A DNA stretch of 64,000 nucleotides, taken from positions 1-64,000 of the forward strand of contig CAIZHQ010000014.1 of the NCBI GenBank assembly GCA_903932865.1, given 5' to 3'. A program made the translations under genes and the position numbers. The DNA comes from an uncultured Burkholderiales bacterium (lineage in GTDB: Bacteria; Pseudomonadota; Gammaproteobacteria; Burkholderiales; Burkholderiaceae_C). Below, piece by piece: positions 1 to 8,597 of this stretch. Under the pieces are notes generated by a model that worked only from the letters and a program-made list of their open reading frames with translations, searched no databases and had not been told where the DNA came from. Position 1 is the stretch's first letter. Every line of letters begins with the position of its first letter.

Positions 1-3000
1 AGGCGATCCATTCCTCCAGCGCCGTTGAGGATGTCGTCGCCAAATCCACCCGTGAGGGCATTGCCCAAGTGTGAACCGAACAGCTCGTCATGACCACTGC
101 CGCCGATGGCATCTTCGAAGTCGCCGTACAGCCAAGAGAGCGAATTGGGATCCGAGCCCAAGTGCATGTTCGTCCAGCCGGTCATCGTCGTGACGACACC
201 CACCTTCAAGAGCGCCCCAACGTCACGGCCAAGGTCAACGTGCATGGACTCGCTGAGCGAGGACAGGTCGATGAAGTCCTGACCCGCCGAGTCGACAATC
301 GTCTGATAACGGTTGTTCACAAAATCACCGCTGGCTGGAGAATGGAAATCGTTGCCGATGTTTCTCGCGGGCAGGCCATACTTCTCGCTGAGGATGATCA
401 CATCCAGAATCATCGGGGTCAAGGCATCCCGGTTATAGGCGTAGTCGTATGCCATGATCGTGACCCAAGCCTTGTACAGGTTGGCGGTGTTGTATGTGCT
501 CGTACCATCACCCAGGAAGTAGGTCATCGGGCCACGCAGATTGGCCAGTCCTGCGGTTGGACTCGATGGCGTGTCGCCGTTGTGAACATGCTTGATACCC
601 AGTGTATGGCCCAGCTCATGCAAAAGATCGGCGTATGCAAAGGTTCCCGGACTATGGTCTACAAACCATGAACCGGTGTAAGTGCCAACCGTCCCTCCAT
701 TGCGCGCGCCCACATCCGTCTTGCTGACATGATGGGCAGTAGACAGTTTGATATCCGATACAGGCGGATAGTAAGCAAAGGATCGGTTGTCTGCGTTTAA
801 ATAAATATAGGTGGAGCCCGACACCCCAGCGAAGGTGTAACTGACATTGGCAACATCAGAAATGCCTTTCATGACCGCCGAAACCTGATTAAAAGTGGTC
901 GTTGTGTAGTAAAGGTCACTGCCCCAGGTCATGTTGGCGGGTGCAGTACCGGCGTTCGCCCACAAAGCGTCGGCAAATGCCGCGCTTGCGGTGGTGGTGG
1001 TGACCGTCACTTTGGCTTGAACGGCAGAGGCGGACTCCAGCCCGCCGTTGTCTTTGGCCACGGCTGTGAACGCGTTGAGTATGCCGTTGGCGTTGGCTGC
1101 GGGAGTCCAGGTGGCAGACTTGGTGGCGTCAATGGTGTTGTTGGTCGTGGCATTCCAAGCGGCGCCATTGATGGTCAGCGAGCCGCTGGAGACGGCCTTG
1201 ACGACAAAAGAGGTGACGGAGCCGTCGGCATCGGCTTCGTTGCCGGCGCTGATGAGTTCGGCAAACGAAATGGACACCGCCGTGTCTTCGTTGGTGGTTT
1301 TGAGCGAGGTGCCCAGGGAGCTGAGCGTCGGGGCATCGTTGACGGCGGTGACCGTCACTTTGGCTTGAACGGCAGAGGCGGACTCCAGCCCGCCGTTGTC
1401 TTTGGCCACGGCTGTGAACGCGTTGAGGATGCCGTTGGCGTTGGCTGCGGGAGTCCAGGTGGCAGACTTGGTGGCGTCAATGGTGTTGTTGGTCGTGGCA
1501 TTCCAAGCGGAGCCATTGATGGTCAGCGAGCCGCTGGAGACGGCCTTGACGACAAAAGAGGTGACGGAGCCGTCGGCATCGGCTTCGTTGCCGGCGCTGA
1601 TGAGTTCAGCAAACGAAATGGACACCGCCGTGTCTTCGTTGGTGGTTTTGAGCGAGGTGCCAAAGGAGCTGAGCGTCGGGGCATTGTTGACGGCGGTGAC
1701 GATGGTGACTGGCTCACTCCGGACAAGCTGAGTTTGGCCCTCACCGTCTGTGTACTCGACCCAGGCCGTTAAATCTTTACCAACATCAGAGTTCTTGATG
1801 GTGTAAGTCGGTCCAACCACTTCTTGTTGTGCCTCACCATTTTCCCAAATCTTCCAAAAATAACGCTTGGATGCAATACCTTCTTCATCGGTGATGTTTT
1901 CAGACAAGGTCAGGGTAGAACCAGGGGTTAAAGCTCCAACGAGTGTCACGCTACCAATGGGTAGGCTGTTCATGGCTGTCGTGATGAAGGGTCCATTTCC
2001 GACCGCACGGGCCACTGTTGCCAGATCATTTGGGCCATAGTCCTTTGCCCAAGCATTCGTCACCGTGACACTTGTCTCTGTTTGCTCGTAAATGACGGTG
2101 AATCCCATCCATGGAGGAATCTTACCCGTGACATCCACCGTCATCGCAGCCAATTCCAGCGCTGCACCACTGGCAATATCAAAGTGTATTCCATCGGTGG
2201 AATAGTCACTGTAGCGAATTTCGACTTTATCTGTGATCGATCGACCTTCATCCCAAATCAGAGATTCGCGTGTCAGTGGTGTGGCGCTGCGTTGACTCCA
2301 TGCCGCAAACACAACAGGTGTGTCACCGCTGTATGCAAGCTGAACGGTCACAGCCCCATAAATGCGGGTAACAGGCGGTTGCGGTGCCGAGATGGTTCCG
2401 TCTGAAAAAGTAAGAAACTCGATGTTGGTCAGCTGATCACTTCCATCACGGTTGGCTGTATTGTCAACAACGGTCAGATTTCCAGTCGAGTCTTGTGTGA
2501 TGGTGTAGTTGCTCCTCAAACCCGAGAATTTGGCCGTATCCGAACCGGCCCCACCATCGATGCTGTCGTTGCCACGGCCACCGGTAAGGGTGTCATTGCC
2601 GTCCTGGCCATTCAAGGTGTCGTCGCCAGCGTTGCCGTCGAGTTCGTTGGCGACGCTGCTGCCCACGATGAGGTCATTGCCGTAGCCCCCCAACACGTTT
2701 TCGATGTTGAGCAGTGTGTCCTGCTCGACGGCGGCTGACTGGGCCGCCATGTCAATCCCTTGCCCATCGTCCAGAGCTTTGCCTTGGGACAAGTCAACAT
2801 GGATTCCCACCATGGCTTGGTTGTACTCGACCCAGTCCAGGCCGCCGCCGCCATCAATCGTGTCAGCGCCGCCTCGGCCATCCAGGCGGTTGTTGTTCGC
2901 GTCCCCTGTGATGGTGTCATTGAAACCGGAGCCCTCAACCCCGTCAATATTTTTGAAAACGTCGATGTTGCCCCAGCCGTCTTTTGCTGAGCCCGAATAG

Positions 3001-5309
3001 CCCCCAGGCAGGCTGCCCGTTGCACCGACCCACCCACTCAATTTGACAGTCACACCAGCTTCGTCGTTGTTATAGCCCACTTCGTCATAGCCTGAGCCAC
3101 CGTCCATCGTGTCATTGCCCTTGCCGCCATTGAAGGTCTGGTCAGCAGCATTGCCCAAGAAAGTGTCGTTGTAATAACTGCCAACAAACTCTTCGATGTT
3201 GGTCAACGTATCGGTAAACCCCCAACCGTCTTGAACGTTGCCCGTTGTCAGGGTGAGGTTTACATTGATGGCGTTAGGCGAATTGCCATAGAGCGCAACG
3301 TCCCAACCTTCCAAGCCGTTGATGGTGTCGTTGCCCGCACCGCCCGAAAAGACTTCTATCGGCAAACCAGTGGCTGTGCGTCCAGCGCCACCGCCCAGCA
3401 ACTCATCGTTGAAAACCGTTCCGCGAACATCGTAGACACCGCTAAAAGTATCGCGGCCCAAAGTCAAGTAACCGTTCGTGGTTTTGTCGGCTTCGACGCG
3501 CGCATCTGCAACGCCTGCTTTCAAGTCCACTTTGACAGCCACCATCGCGTTGCTGTAGTCAATGCGGGTGGAGCCATTGCCGTAAATCGTATCGTTGCCA
3601 CCTTCGGGAATGAACGCGTTCAGGCCCCACCAATAACTGCCCACGTTAGCGGTCGTGCTAGGCGTGCCACCCACAAAGTCGCGTGCATCGAAGATATCGG
3701 CAGACATGGAGCCTCGAATCTCTTCAATACTGCGCAGGGTGTCTGAGCCTTGGGATGTGGATCCAGCGGTGCCTTGTGCCAAGTTGATCGTCACACCATC
3801 GGTGGAAACGCGGTAGTCAGCGCGGTCATACCCTGAGCCGCCATCGATGGAGTCGTCTCCACCATCACCCCGGAAGGTTTCAAATTTGTCGTTCACACCG
3901 CCGGTCAAGGTGTCTGCAAATTGGGTACCTGTGACACCTCGCACACCGGTGAACGTGATGTTGCCCAGCGTAAAGCCGTTGGTGCTCAAATTGGACAGGT
4001 TTTGCGCCGTCGTTGTCTTCAAATTGATGTTCACGCCCAAGCCATTCGAGCTTGCGGTCACAGATCCAAAGTGAATGTTGGTGAGGCCATTGCCTTGAAC
4101 GGTGTCATTGCCCCCGCGTCCCATCAACAAAGTGTTGTAACTCGTGCCCGTGGCCTGATCGGTGATGTAGCCAAGTTGGTTGTATTTGAAGTTGCGAAGG
4201 TCGAAAAAGTCGTTGTAAGCACTGTCGCCCAAAATCCCCACGTTGGTGAGCGTGTCGGCTCCGGCAATCTGTGCATCGGCGCCTGAGGTTGCACCATATC
4301 TCACGGTGCCTGTGCTGCCGTCTGCTGCGTAAGTCACATTGATGGGCGTCTTTGACCAGTGGTAGCCCACGAGTGCCCCATCAGCCCAGGGTTGCTGGTA
4401 GCCATAACCCGTGATGTTGACCGTATCGCTGCCACCGCGCAGGAACAGGTAAATGGCATGGCCATCGCCCACCGTTGCGCTGGAGCTGGTTCGGCCGGTG
4501 ACGGTGTCGGTTTTGTTCAGCGTGCCATTGATTCCTTCAATACCGCTGTACACGTCTGTGGCGTTATCGCTGAAAATCGTGCGGGTGCTCAGGTTGAAGC
4601 TTGAGCCTGTGGGGTTCGAAGAGGTCTCAATGCGGTCGGATTCTCCGAGGCTGGCAATCCAGGGCTGACGCATTTGCGAACCACCGTCTATCGTGTCGGC
4701 ACCGGTTCCTCCCCAGAATTCGTCACTGCCAGATCCGCCAATCAAGCGGTCATTGCCTGCGTCACCCTTGAGGACGTCATTTCCGTCACCGCCGTTCAGT
4801 GTATCGTTGCCATTGCCACCTTCCAGGGTGTCTGACCCATTCCATCCCTCCAACCAATCGTTGCCGTTATGCCCTTTGATATCGTCATTGCCATTAAATC
4901 CAGCTATTCGATCGGCAAAATCACTGCCATCGATCACATCATTGCCATTTGACATGGCCGCCAAATCGGCCAAATCGCCATAAAAAGTTTGTGAACCAAC
5001 CGTATAACCATTGTCGTAATAATTCAAGGATAAATCATATGAAAGACCTGTGATTGTCCAGATGCTGTCACCATCCAAAGTCTTTAACTCAATCGAAGCG
5101 GCTGTTCCATACCACCAATCATCTTGGTCATTCCGAGAGAAGTTCCCGGTGCCATTGATTGTTGAAGTGAGCGTTAGAAAGTCAAATCCGTCATCAATCG
5201 TGATGAGTGAAGGAGTTAAGAGAGTTTCTGTATTTATTACAAAATAGTTGTCTGAAACAAAGACAAATTTTCTGTAGTCAAACTTTTCGTAAAATTTAAA
5301 ATTAGCCAT
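1..5309 (-). CDS. Giant RTX protein with internal serralysin-type (M10) metalloprotease domain, C-terminus beyond window
   Basis: An open frame of 1769 codons starts at ATG 5309 and runs without a stop past the left edge. The N-terminus (about residues 100-215) and many later blocks carry RTX nonapeptides such as GGNGNDTLNGGDGNDVL, which bind calcium and fold after type I secretion. Two near-identical cadherin-like repeats cover about residues 1206-1437. A zinc protease domain follows: HELGHTLGIKH at residues 1564-1574 is the metzincin HExxHxxGxxH motif, and IMAYDY near 1619 fits the Met-turn. More RTX repeats (GGSGHDELFGS) follow before the edge. No Sec signal peptide is visible, as expected for a type I substrate. 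The type I exporter genes lie just upstream on the same strand, so this is probably their substrate. Family serralysins usually place the protease N-terminally before a short RTX tail; here it sits after about 1430 residues. The C-terminal secretion signal is not in view. Confidence 0.9.
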   Translation of the reverse strand, partial: MANFKFYEKFDYRKFVFVSDNYFVINTETLLTPSLITIDDGFDFLTLTSTINGTGNFSRNDQDDWWYGTAASIELKTLDGDSIWTITGLSYDLSLNYYDNGYTVGSQTFYGDLADLAAMSNGNDVIDGSDFADRIAGFNGNDDIKGHNGNDWLEGWNGSDTLEGGNGNDTLNGGDGNDVLKGDAGNDRLIGGSGSDEFWGGTGADTIDGGSQMRQPWIASLGESDRIETSSNPTGSSFNLSTRTIFSDNATDVYSGIEGINGTLNKTDTVTGRTSSSATVGDGHAIYLFLRGGSDTVNITGYGYQQPWADGALVGYHWSKTPINVTYAADGSTGTVRYGATSGADAQIAGADTLTNVGILGDSAYNDFFDLRNFKYNQLGYITDQATGTSYNTLLMGRGGNDTVQGNGLTNIHFGSVTASSNGLGVNINLKTTTAQNLSNLSTNGFTLGNITFTGVRGVTGTQFADTLTGGVNDKFETFRGDGGDDSIDGGSGYDRADYRVSTDGVTINLAQGTAGSTSQGSDTLRSIEEIRGSMSADIFDARDFVGGTPSTTANVGSYWWGLNAFIPEGGNDTIYGNGSTRIDYSNAMVAVKVDLKAGVADARVEADKTTNGYLTLGRDTFSGVYDVRGTVFNDELLGGGAGRTATGLPIEVFSGGAGNDTINGLEGWDVALYGNSPNAINVNLTLTTGNVQDGWGFTDTLTNIEEFVGSYYNDTFLGNAADQTFNGGKGNDTMDGGSGYDEVGYNNDEAGVTVKLSGWVGATGSLPGGYSGSAKDGWGNIDVFKNIDGVEGSGFNDTITGDANNNRLDGRGGADTIDGGGGLDWVEYNQAMVGIHVDLSQGKALDDGQGIDMAAQSAAVEQDTLLNIENVLGGYGNDLIVGSSVANELDGNAGDDTLNGQDGNDTLTGGRGNDSIDGGAGSDTAKFSGLRSNYTITQDSTGNLTVVDNTANRDGSDQLTNIEFLTFSDGTISAPQPPVTRIYGAVTVQLAYSGDTPVVFAAWSQRSATPLTRESLIWDEGRSITDKVEIRYSDYSTDGIHFDIASGAALELAAMTVDVTGKIPPWMGFTVIYEQTETSVTVTNAWAKDYGPNDLATVARAVGNGPFITTAMNSLPIGSVTLVGALTPGSTLTLSENITDEEGIASKRYFWKIWENGEAQQEVVGPTYTIKNSDVGKDLTAWVEYTDGEGQTQLVRSEPVTIVTAVNNAPTLSSFGTSLKTTNEDTAVSISFAELISAGNEADADGSVTSFVVKAVSSGSLTINGSAWNATTNNTIDATKSATWTPAANANGILNAFTAVAKDNGGLESASAVQAKVTVTAVNDAPTLSSLGTSLKTTNEDTAVSISFAELISAGNEADADGSVTSFVVKAVSSGSLTINGAAWNATTNNTIDATKSATWTPAANANGILNAFTAVAKDNGGLESASAVQAKVTVTTTTASAAFADALWANAGTAPANMTWGSDLYYTTTTFNQVSAVMKGISDVANVSYTFAGVSGSTYIYLNADNRSFAYYPPVSDIKLSTAHHVSKTDVGARNGGTVGTYTGSWFVDHSPGTFAYADLLHELGHTLGIKHVHNGDTPSSPTAGLANLRGPMTYFLGDGTSTYNTANLYKAWVTIMAYDYAYNRDALTPMILDVIILSEKYGLPARNIGNDFHSPASGDFVNNRYQTIVDSAGQDFIDLSSLSESMHVDLGRDVGALLKVGVVTTMTGWTNMHLGSDPNSLSWLYGDFEDAIGGSGHDELFGSHLGNALTGGFGDDILNGAGGMDR
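1001..1696 (-). repeat. Tandem 348-bp coding repeat, two copies
   Basis: Positions 1001-1348 and 1349-1696 are direct tandem copies of 348 bp (116 codons), differing at about six bases by eye. Each encodes a cadherin/VCBS-like extracellular module containing VTAVNDAPTLSS and NEDTAVSISFAELI. They lie just before the protease domain of the RTX protein. The near identity points to a recent duplication or ongoing gene conversion, and the region could also be a misassembly hotspot. Confidence 0.92.
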
Positions 5310-5839
5310 TTTCTGGTTTCCCGGTACGTATTTGTCTAGTTTTTATTTTTAACACAAATATTTGCGGTCTGGCATTATGGTTTTTTTGAGCAATATATAG
5401 AATAAAAAATAACTACTTATATGGGTTTATTGTTAACCCTATTGGTTGGGCGGGCAGCTGCCAAAAAGCTGTTTAGAGCGTTTCGCCGGCAAGTTTCGGG
5501 ACGGGTGTTTGAATGAGCAATGGTTTTTGAGTTTGCCGCAAGCTGAGTAGAACCTTAAAGAAGTTAGCTCTCTCAGCAACCTGAGCGGGTTCCCTCGACT
5601 CCGTTTATGCAGCTGCAAAGGAGGCATCCAATACGATTGCAAATACCAACCATCCAGTTTCAGATGAAGCTTGAACCCTTGGATCACGCTCGTTTGATGG
5701 GTATTCAAGAGGGCCACGTCAAATCCTCTGCACGACCACGCTGGCATGGCACTGGGTTTTGCAGGCAGACGATTCAATTGAGGTCAGACCACTACCCATG
5801 ATCCATGACCTCCATCAAGGGGCAGCAGGCTGAAATCAA
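5310..5839. other. AT-rich intergenic region between RTX gene and its exporter operon
   Basis: This 530-bp gap separates the exporter operon (stop at 5840) from the RTX gene (start 5309), both on the minus strand. Bases 5320-5430 are markedly AT-rich with several A and T tracts and form the leader of the RTX gene. A promoter probably lies here, but no -35/-10 pair with good spacing could be fixed. Positions 5439-5777 hold a 112-codon minus-strand open frame rich in basic and aromatic residues that matches nothing I recognise. It may be a decayed gene or mobile-element relic and is not called as a gene. No clear terminator was seen after the TolC-like gene. Confidence 0.5.
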
Positions 5840-7177
5840 TCAGGGGGAGAATGCCCTGTTGATTTCTGTGATGGCGGTCACCGCATCCACACCGGCCAAA
5901 GACGACAAACGCAGACGCGACATCAGGTACACATAGCGGGCTTGGATCAGGTCGCGGTTGACGGTCACCAGTTGCTGCTCTGCATTGAGCACATCGAGCA
6001 TGGTACGAAAGCCTGCCCGTTGCGACTTTTGCGTCGAATCCAGCAATTGCGTGGCTGAACGCAAGGCTTGCTCCAAAGCCCGAATGCGCAACAAGCCCTC
6101 GGTCACACCCCGGAATTCTTTGTGCACGCGCAAATTCACATCACGGCGCAAAGACTCCAAAGATTCTTCGAGGCGGGTTTTTTCTGCCACCGCTTGGCGA
6201 ACTTGAGAATTGACGGCGCCACCTTGGTACAAGGGCATCGACAATTGCAACCCGATCGCCTTGCTTTCAAAGCGCGAGTTCAAGCGCGTCATGTTCTCGT
6301 TGCCACTGTTCGACCATTGCGCCACCGCGTCCAAGGTCGGCGCATGGGCAGCTTGTGCCTTTGAAATTTCTTTTGCAGCTGCATCCAAACGGGCCGACAG
6401 CGCCCTGATTTCCGGGCTGTTGGTGTGCGCCAAATCTACCCAATGCGGCAATGCATTGACCATCTGGTTCACCGCAGACACACCTTGCGCACCCAAGCCA
6501 GACAAGGCCGACAGGGGCTGATTGACCATCAACTCCAACTGCTTGCGTGTGTAGTCTTCGTTCTGGCGAGCCTCAAGCTCATTGGCCTGCGCCATGTCCA
6601 AGCGTGACTGGGCATCGTCAATGTCCGTGCGAGTGCCTGTGCCCGCGACCAAGGCCTTACGGGCTGCATCCAACATGGCGGTGTACTGGCGCTTTTGGGC
6701 TTGAACCAACTTCAAACTCTCAACGGCCAGCAAGGCCTCCATATAAGCCTCACCCACACGCAACACCAGGTTTTGTACCTCCCGGTCGTAATTGGCCACA
6801 GACTCCTGCACCAGGTGCTCGGCCTGCTTGACATGGAAATAGCGCGGCAAATTCAACAAGGGCTGGCGCAAAGACAGCGAATGGTTGAAGCTGTAATAAC
6901 TGTCCTGGCTCACCGAGTTATTGCCCAACAAGTTGACCGACGTTGTTGACAGCTGGTTTTGATTGCGCGCCACGTTGGCACTGACCACAGGCAACAATTG
7001 CGCCCGCGCCTGTGGCAAGCGCTCCAAGCCCGAAGCCAACGCAGCGCGACCGGCCCGCACATTGGCGTCTTGCTCTATGGCCGCTTGGTAGGCCTGCAGC
7101 AAATTCATCGCCGGCGCTGCCGAACAAACAGCCATCAAGGCCAGACCCATCACAGTTTGACGATAAGGCAAAGCCAT
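5840..7177 (-). CDS. TolC-family outer membrane protein of type I secretion system
   Basis: This 445-residue protein has an N-terminal signal peptide (about residues 1-24, hydrophobic VMGLALMAVCSAAPA) followed by NLLQAYQAAIEQD, the usual start of the TolC/PrtF outer membrane efflux fold. Two long helical repeat halves follow, with a typical C-terminal QLVTVNRDLIQARYVYLMSRLRL segment. It would form the outer membrane tunnel of the exporter. The ATG at 7177 overlaps the stop of the HlyD-like gene by one base (TGATG) and has a strong GGAGGAG ribosome site; the GTG one codon earlier is less likely. It is the last gene of the five-gene operon, directly upstream of the probable RTX substrate. Confidence 0.93.
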   Translation of the reverse strand: MALPYRQTVMGLALMAVCSAAPAMNLLQAYQAAIEQDANVRAGRAALASGLERLPQARAQLLPVVSANVARNQNQLSTTSVNLLGNNSVSQDSYYSFNHSLSLRQPLLNLPRYFHVKQAEHLVQESVANYDREVQNLVLRVGEAYMEALLAVESLKLVQAQKRQYTAMLDAARKALVAGTGTRTDIDDAQSRLDMAQANELEARQNEDYTRKQLELMVNQPLSALSGLGAQGVSAVNQMVNALPHWVDLAHTNSPEIRALSARLDAAAKEISKAQAAHAPTLDAVAQWSNSGNENMTRLNSRFESKAIGLQLSMPLYQGGAVNSQVRQAVAEKTRLEESLESLRRDVNLRVHKEFRGVTEGLLRIRALEQALRSATQLLDSTQKSQRAGFRTMLDVLNAEQQLVTVNRDLIQARYVYLMSRLRLSSLAGVDAVTAITEINRAFSP

Positions 7178-8553
7178 CACTCCTCCTTCATGGAAACCGC
7201 CAAGCGTTTGAGCAAGGGGTTCAACATGTATGTCAGCATCGACCGCGACCCGGTCTTGATCACCACCTCGGCCGGCATGCCTGCCTGCATCTGGCGATTG
7301 CCCAGGGTCTTCATGCCTTCTGGTGTGACCTCCAGGCGCGCCAAGAAGTAGTTCACCTGCGGATTGGCCGGGTCGGTCAACAAATCGCCCGACACCGATA
7401 TCACTTTGCCCTCGACCACCAGCTGGGGCGAATGCGCAAAGGTATTGAAACGAATATCGGTGGACAGGCCTGCCTGCACCTTGTCAATCAAATGCGGCGC
7501 GATGTGCGCCTCGAGCACCAGTGCTTGGCGCTCGGGCACGATGTCCATCAACTTCTGGCCAGGCTGCACCACCGCACCCACCGTCTGCACCGCCAGGCTC
7601 ACCACCTGACCGCCGGCTGGAGCACGGATATCGACCCGCTTCAAATCGGCCTGAATGGCGGTGAACTTTTCCGCATCGGCCTGCACCTCGCGTGACACAT
7701 CGGCTAAGGCGGACGCCACCTCTTTAAGGTACTCAGACTGCCGTGCCAAACTGCGTTGGGTCGTCTCGGCTATGGTGCTGTTGGCCCGCAGCATGCTGCC
7801 GTTCAAGTCGGCCAAGGCCGCTTGCACATCGGCCAACATGCGCTCAATTTCCATCTGCCGGTTGCGTGGGGCATAGCCATCTTTGACCAACTCACGGACA
7901 TTGACCAACTCCTCACTCAGGATGGCCAATTGGCGCTGCCGCTGCACCACCACCGCCTGCGCCGATTCGCGTTGGGCGCGCATGCCCTGTATGGCCTCTT
8001 GCAGGCTTTGCAACTCAGCCCGCAAAGCCTGCCGACGTGAATCGAACAACTGGCGTTGGTTATTCACTTGCAATGCAATGAACGGGTCCGATGTGGCCGC
8101 CATCACTTCGGGCGAAAACGTGACCTTGTCGACTCCCCTCTGCTCAGCCTGCAAGCGGCTTTGCATCGCATTCAGGCCCAAGTAACGCTGACGCACCGAC
8201 TCAAAGTTGGCACGGGTCACCGCTTCGTCCAGACGCATCAATACCTGTTCTTCTTTAACGACATCGCCCTCGCGCACCAACACTTCTTTGACAATACCGC
8301 CCGACAAATGTTGTACCTGCTTGCGCTTGGTGTCGATGCTCACCACACCTGTGGTGGGCACGCCTTCGTCCAAGGGCGCCAAAGCTGCCCACAACAAAAA
8401 GCCTCCCAAGCCCAAGCCCAAGACCCACAAACCCTTGCGAGCAATGCCCGCTGTGTCCGAAGATGCCCGCAACGAAGCCTCCTCGCCCGTGGCCTTGGCA
8501 TTCACATCCTCAACGGGTGTGCTCTTTTGAGCGGACAATTTTTGATTCAACAT
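7177..8553 (-). CDS. HlyD/PrtE-family periplasmic adaptor of type I secretion system
   Basis: This 458-residue membrane fusion protein has a short cytoplasmic tail, one transmembrane segment at about residues 41-60 (GLWVLGLGLGGFLLWAALAP), a lipoyl-like half (GIVKEVLVREGDVVKEEQVL), a long coiled coil at about residues 130-280, and a C-terminal beta domain ending in MQAGMPAEVVIKTGSRSML, typical of the HlyD/PrtE/LapC group. It links the inner-membrane ABC exporter to the TolC-like tunnel. I chose ATG 8553; a TTG at 8601 would instead overlap the upstream ABC gene's stop. The order ABC, HlyD, TolC is canonical for protease and lipase exporters. Confidence 0.92.
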   Translation of the reverse strand: MLNQKLSAQKSTPVEDVNAKATGEEASLRASSDTAGIARKGLWVLGLGLGGFLLWAALAPLDEGVPTTGVVSIDTKRKQVQHLSGGIVKEVLVREGDVVKEEQVLMRLDEAVTRANFESVRQRYLGLNAMQSRLQAEQRGVDKVTFSPEVMAATSDPFIALQVNNQRQLFDSRRQALRAELQSLQEAIQGMRAQRESAQAVVVQRQRQLAILSEELVNVRELVKDGYAPRNRQMEIERMLADVQAALADLNGSMLRANSTIAETTQRSLARQSEYLKEVASALADVSREVQADAEKFTAIQADLKRVDIRAPAGGQVVSLAVQTVGAVVQPGQKLMDIVPERQALVLEAHIAPHLIDKVQAGLSTDIRFNTFAHSPQLVVEGKVISVSGDLLTDPANPQVNYFLARLEVTPEGMKTLGNRQMQAGMPAEVVIKTGSRSMLTYMLNPLLKRLAVSMKEE

Positions 8554-8597
8554 CACAAACCCCAAAAAATCTAAATGGCTGACCGATAAAGGGCGAA

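Noticed and set aside
1001..1696. CRISPR-like repetition
   Set aside because: There are only two 348-bp units, directly adjacent, in frame and without spacers: a protein-domain duplication.
1017..1772. Plus-strand frames with internal repeats in the RTX region
   Set aside because: The repetition comes from the 348-bp duplication of the minus-strand RTX gene; the plus frame has no start context or domain.
5439..5777. 112-codon minus-strand frame as a real gene
   Set aside because: No recognisable domain, odd composition and no clear ribosome site; retained only as a note on the intergenic region.
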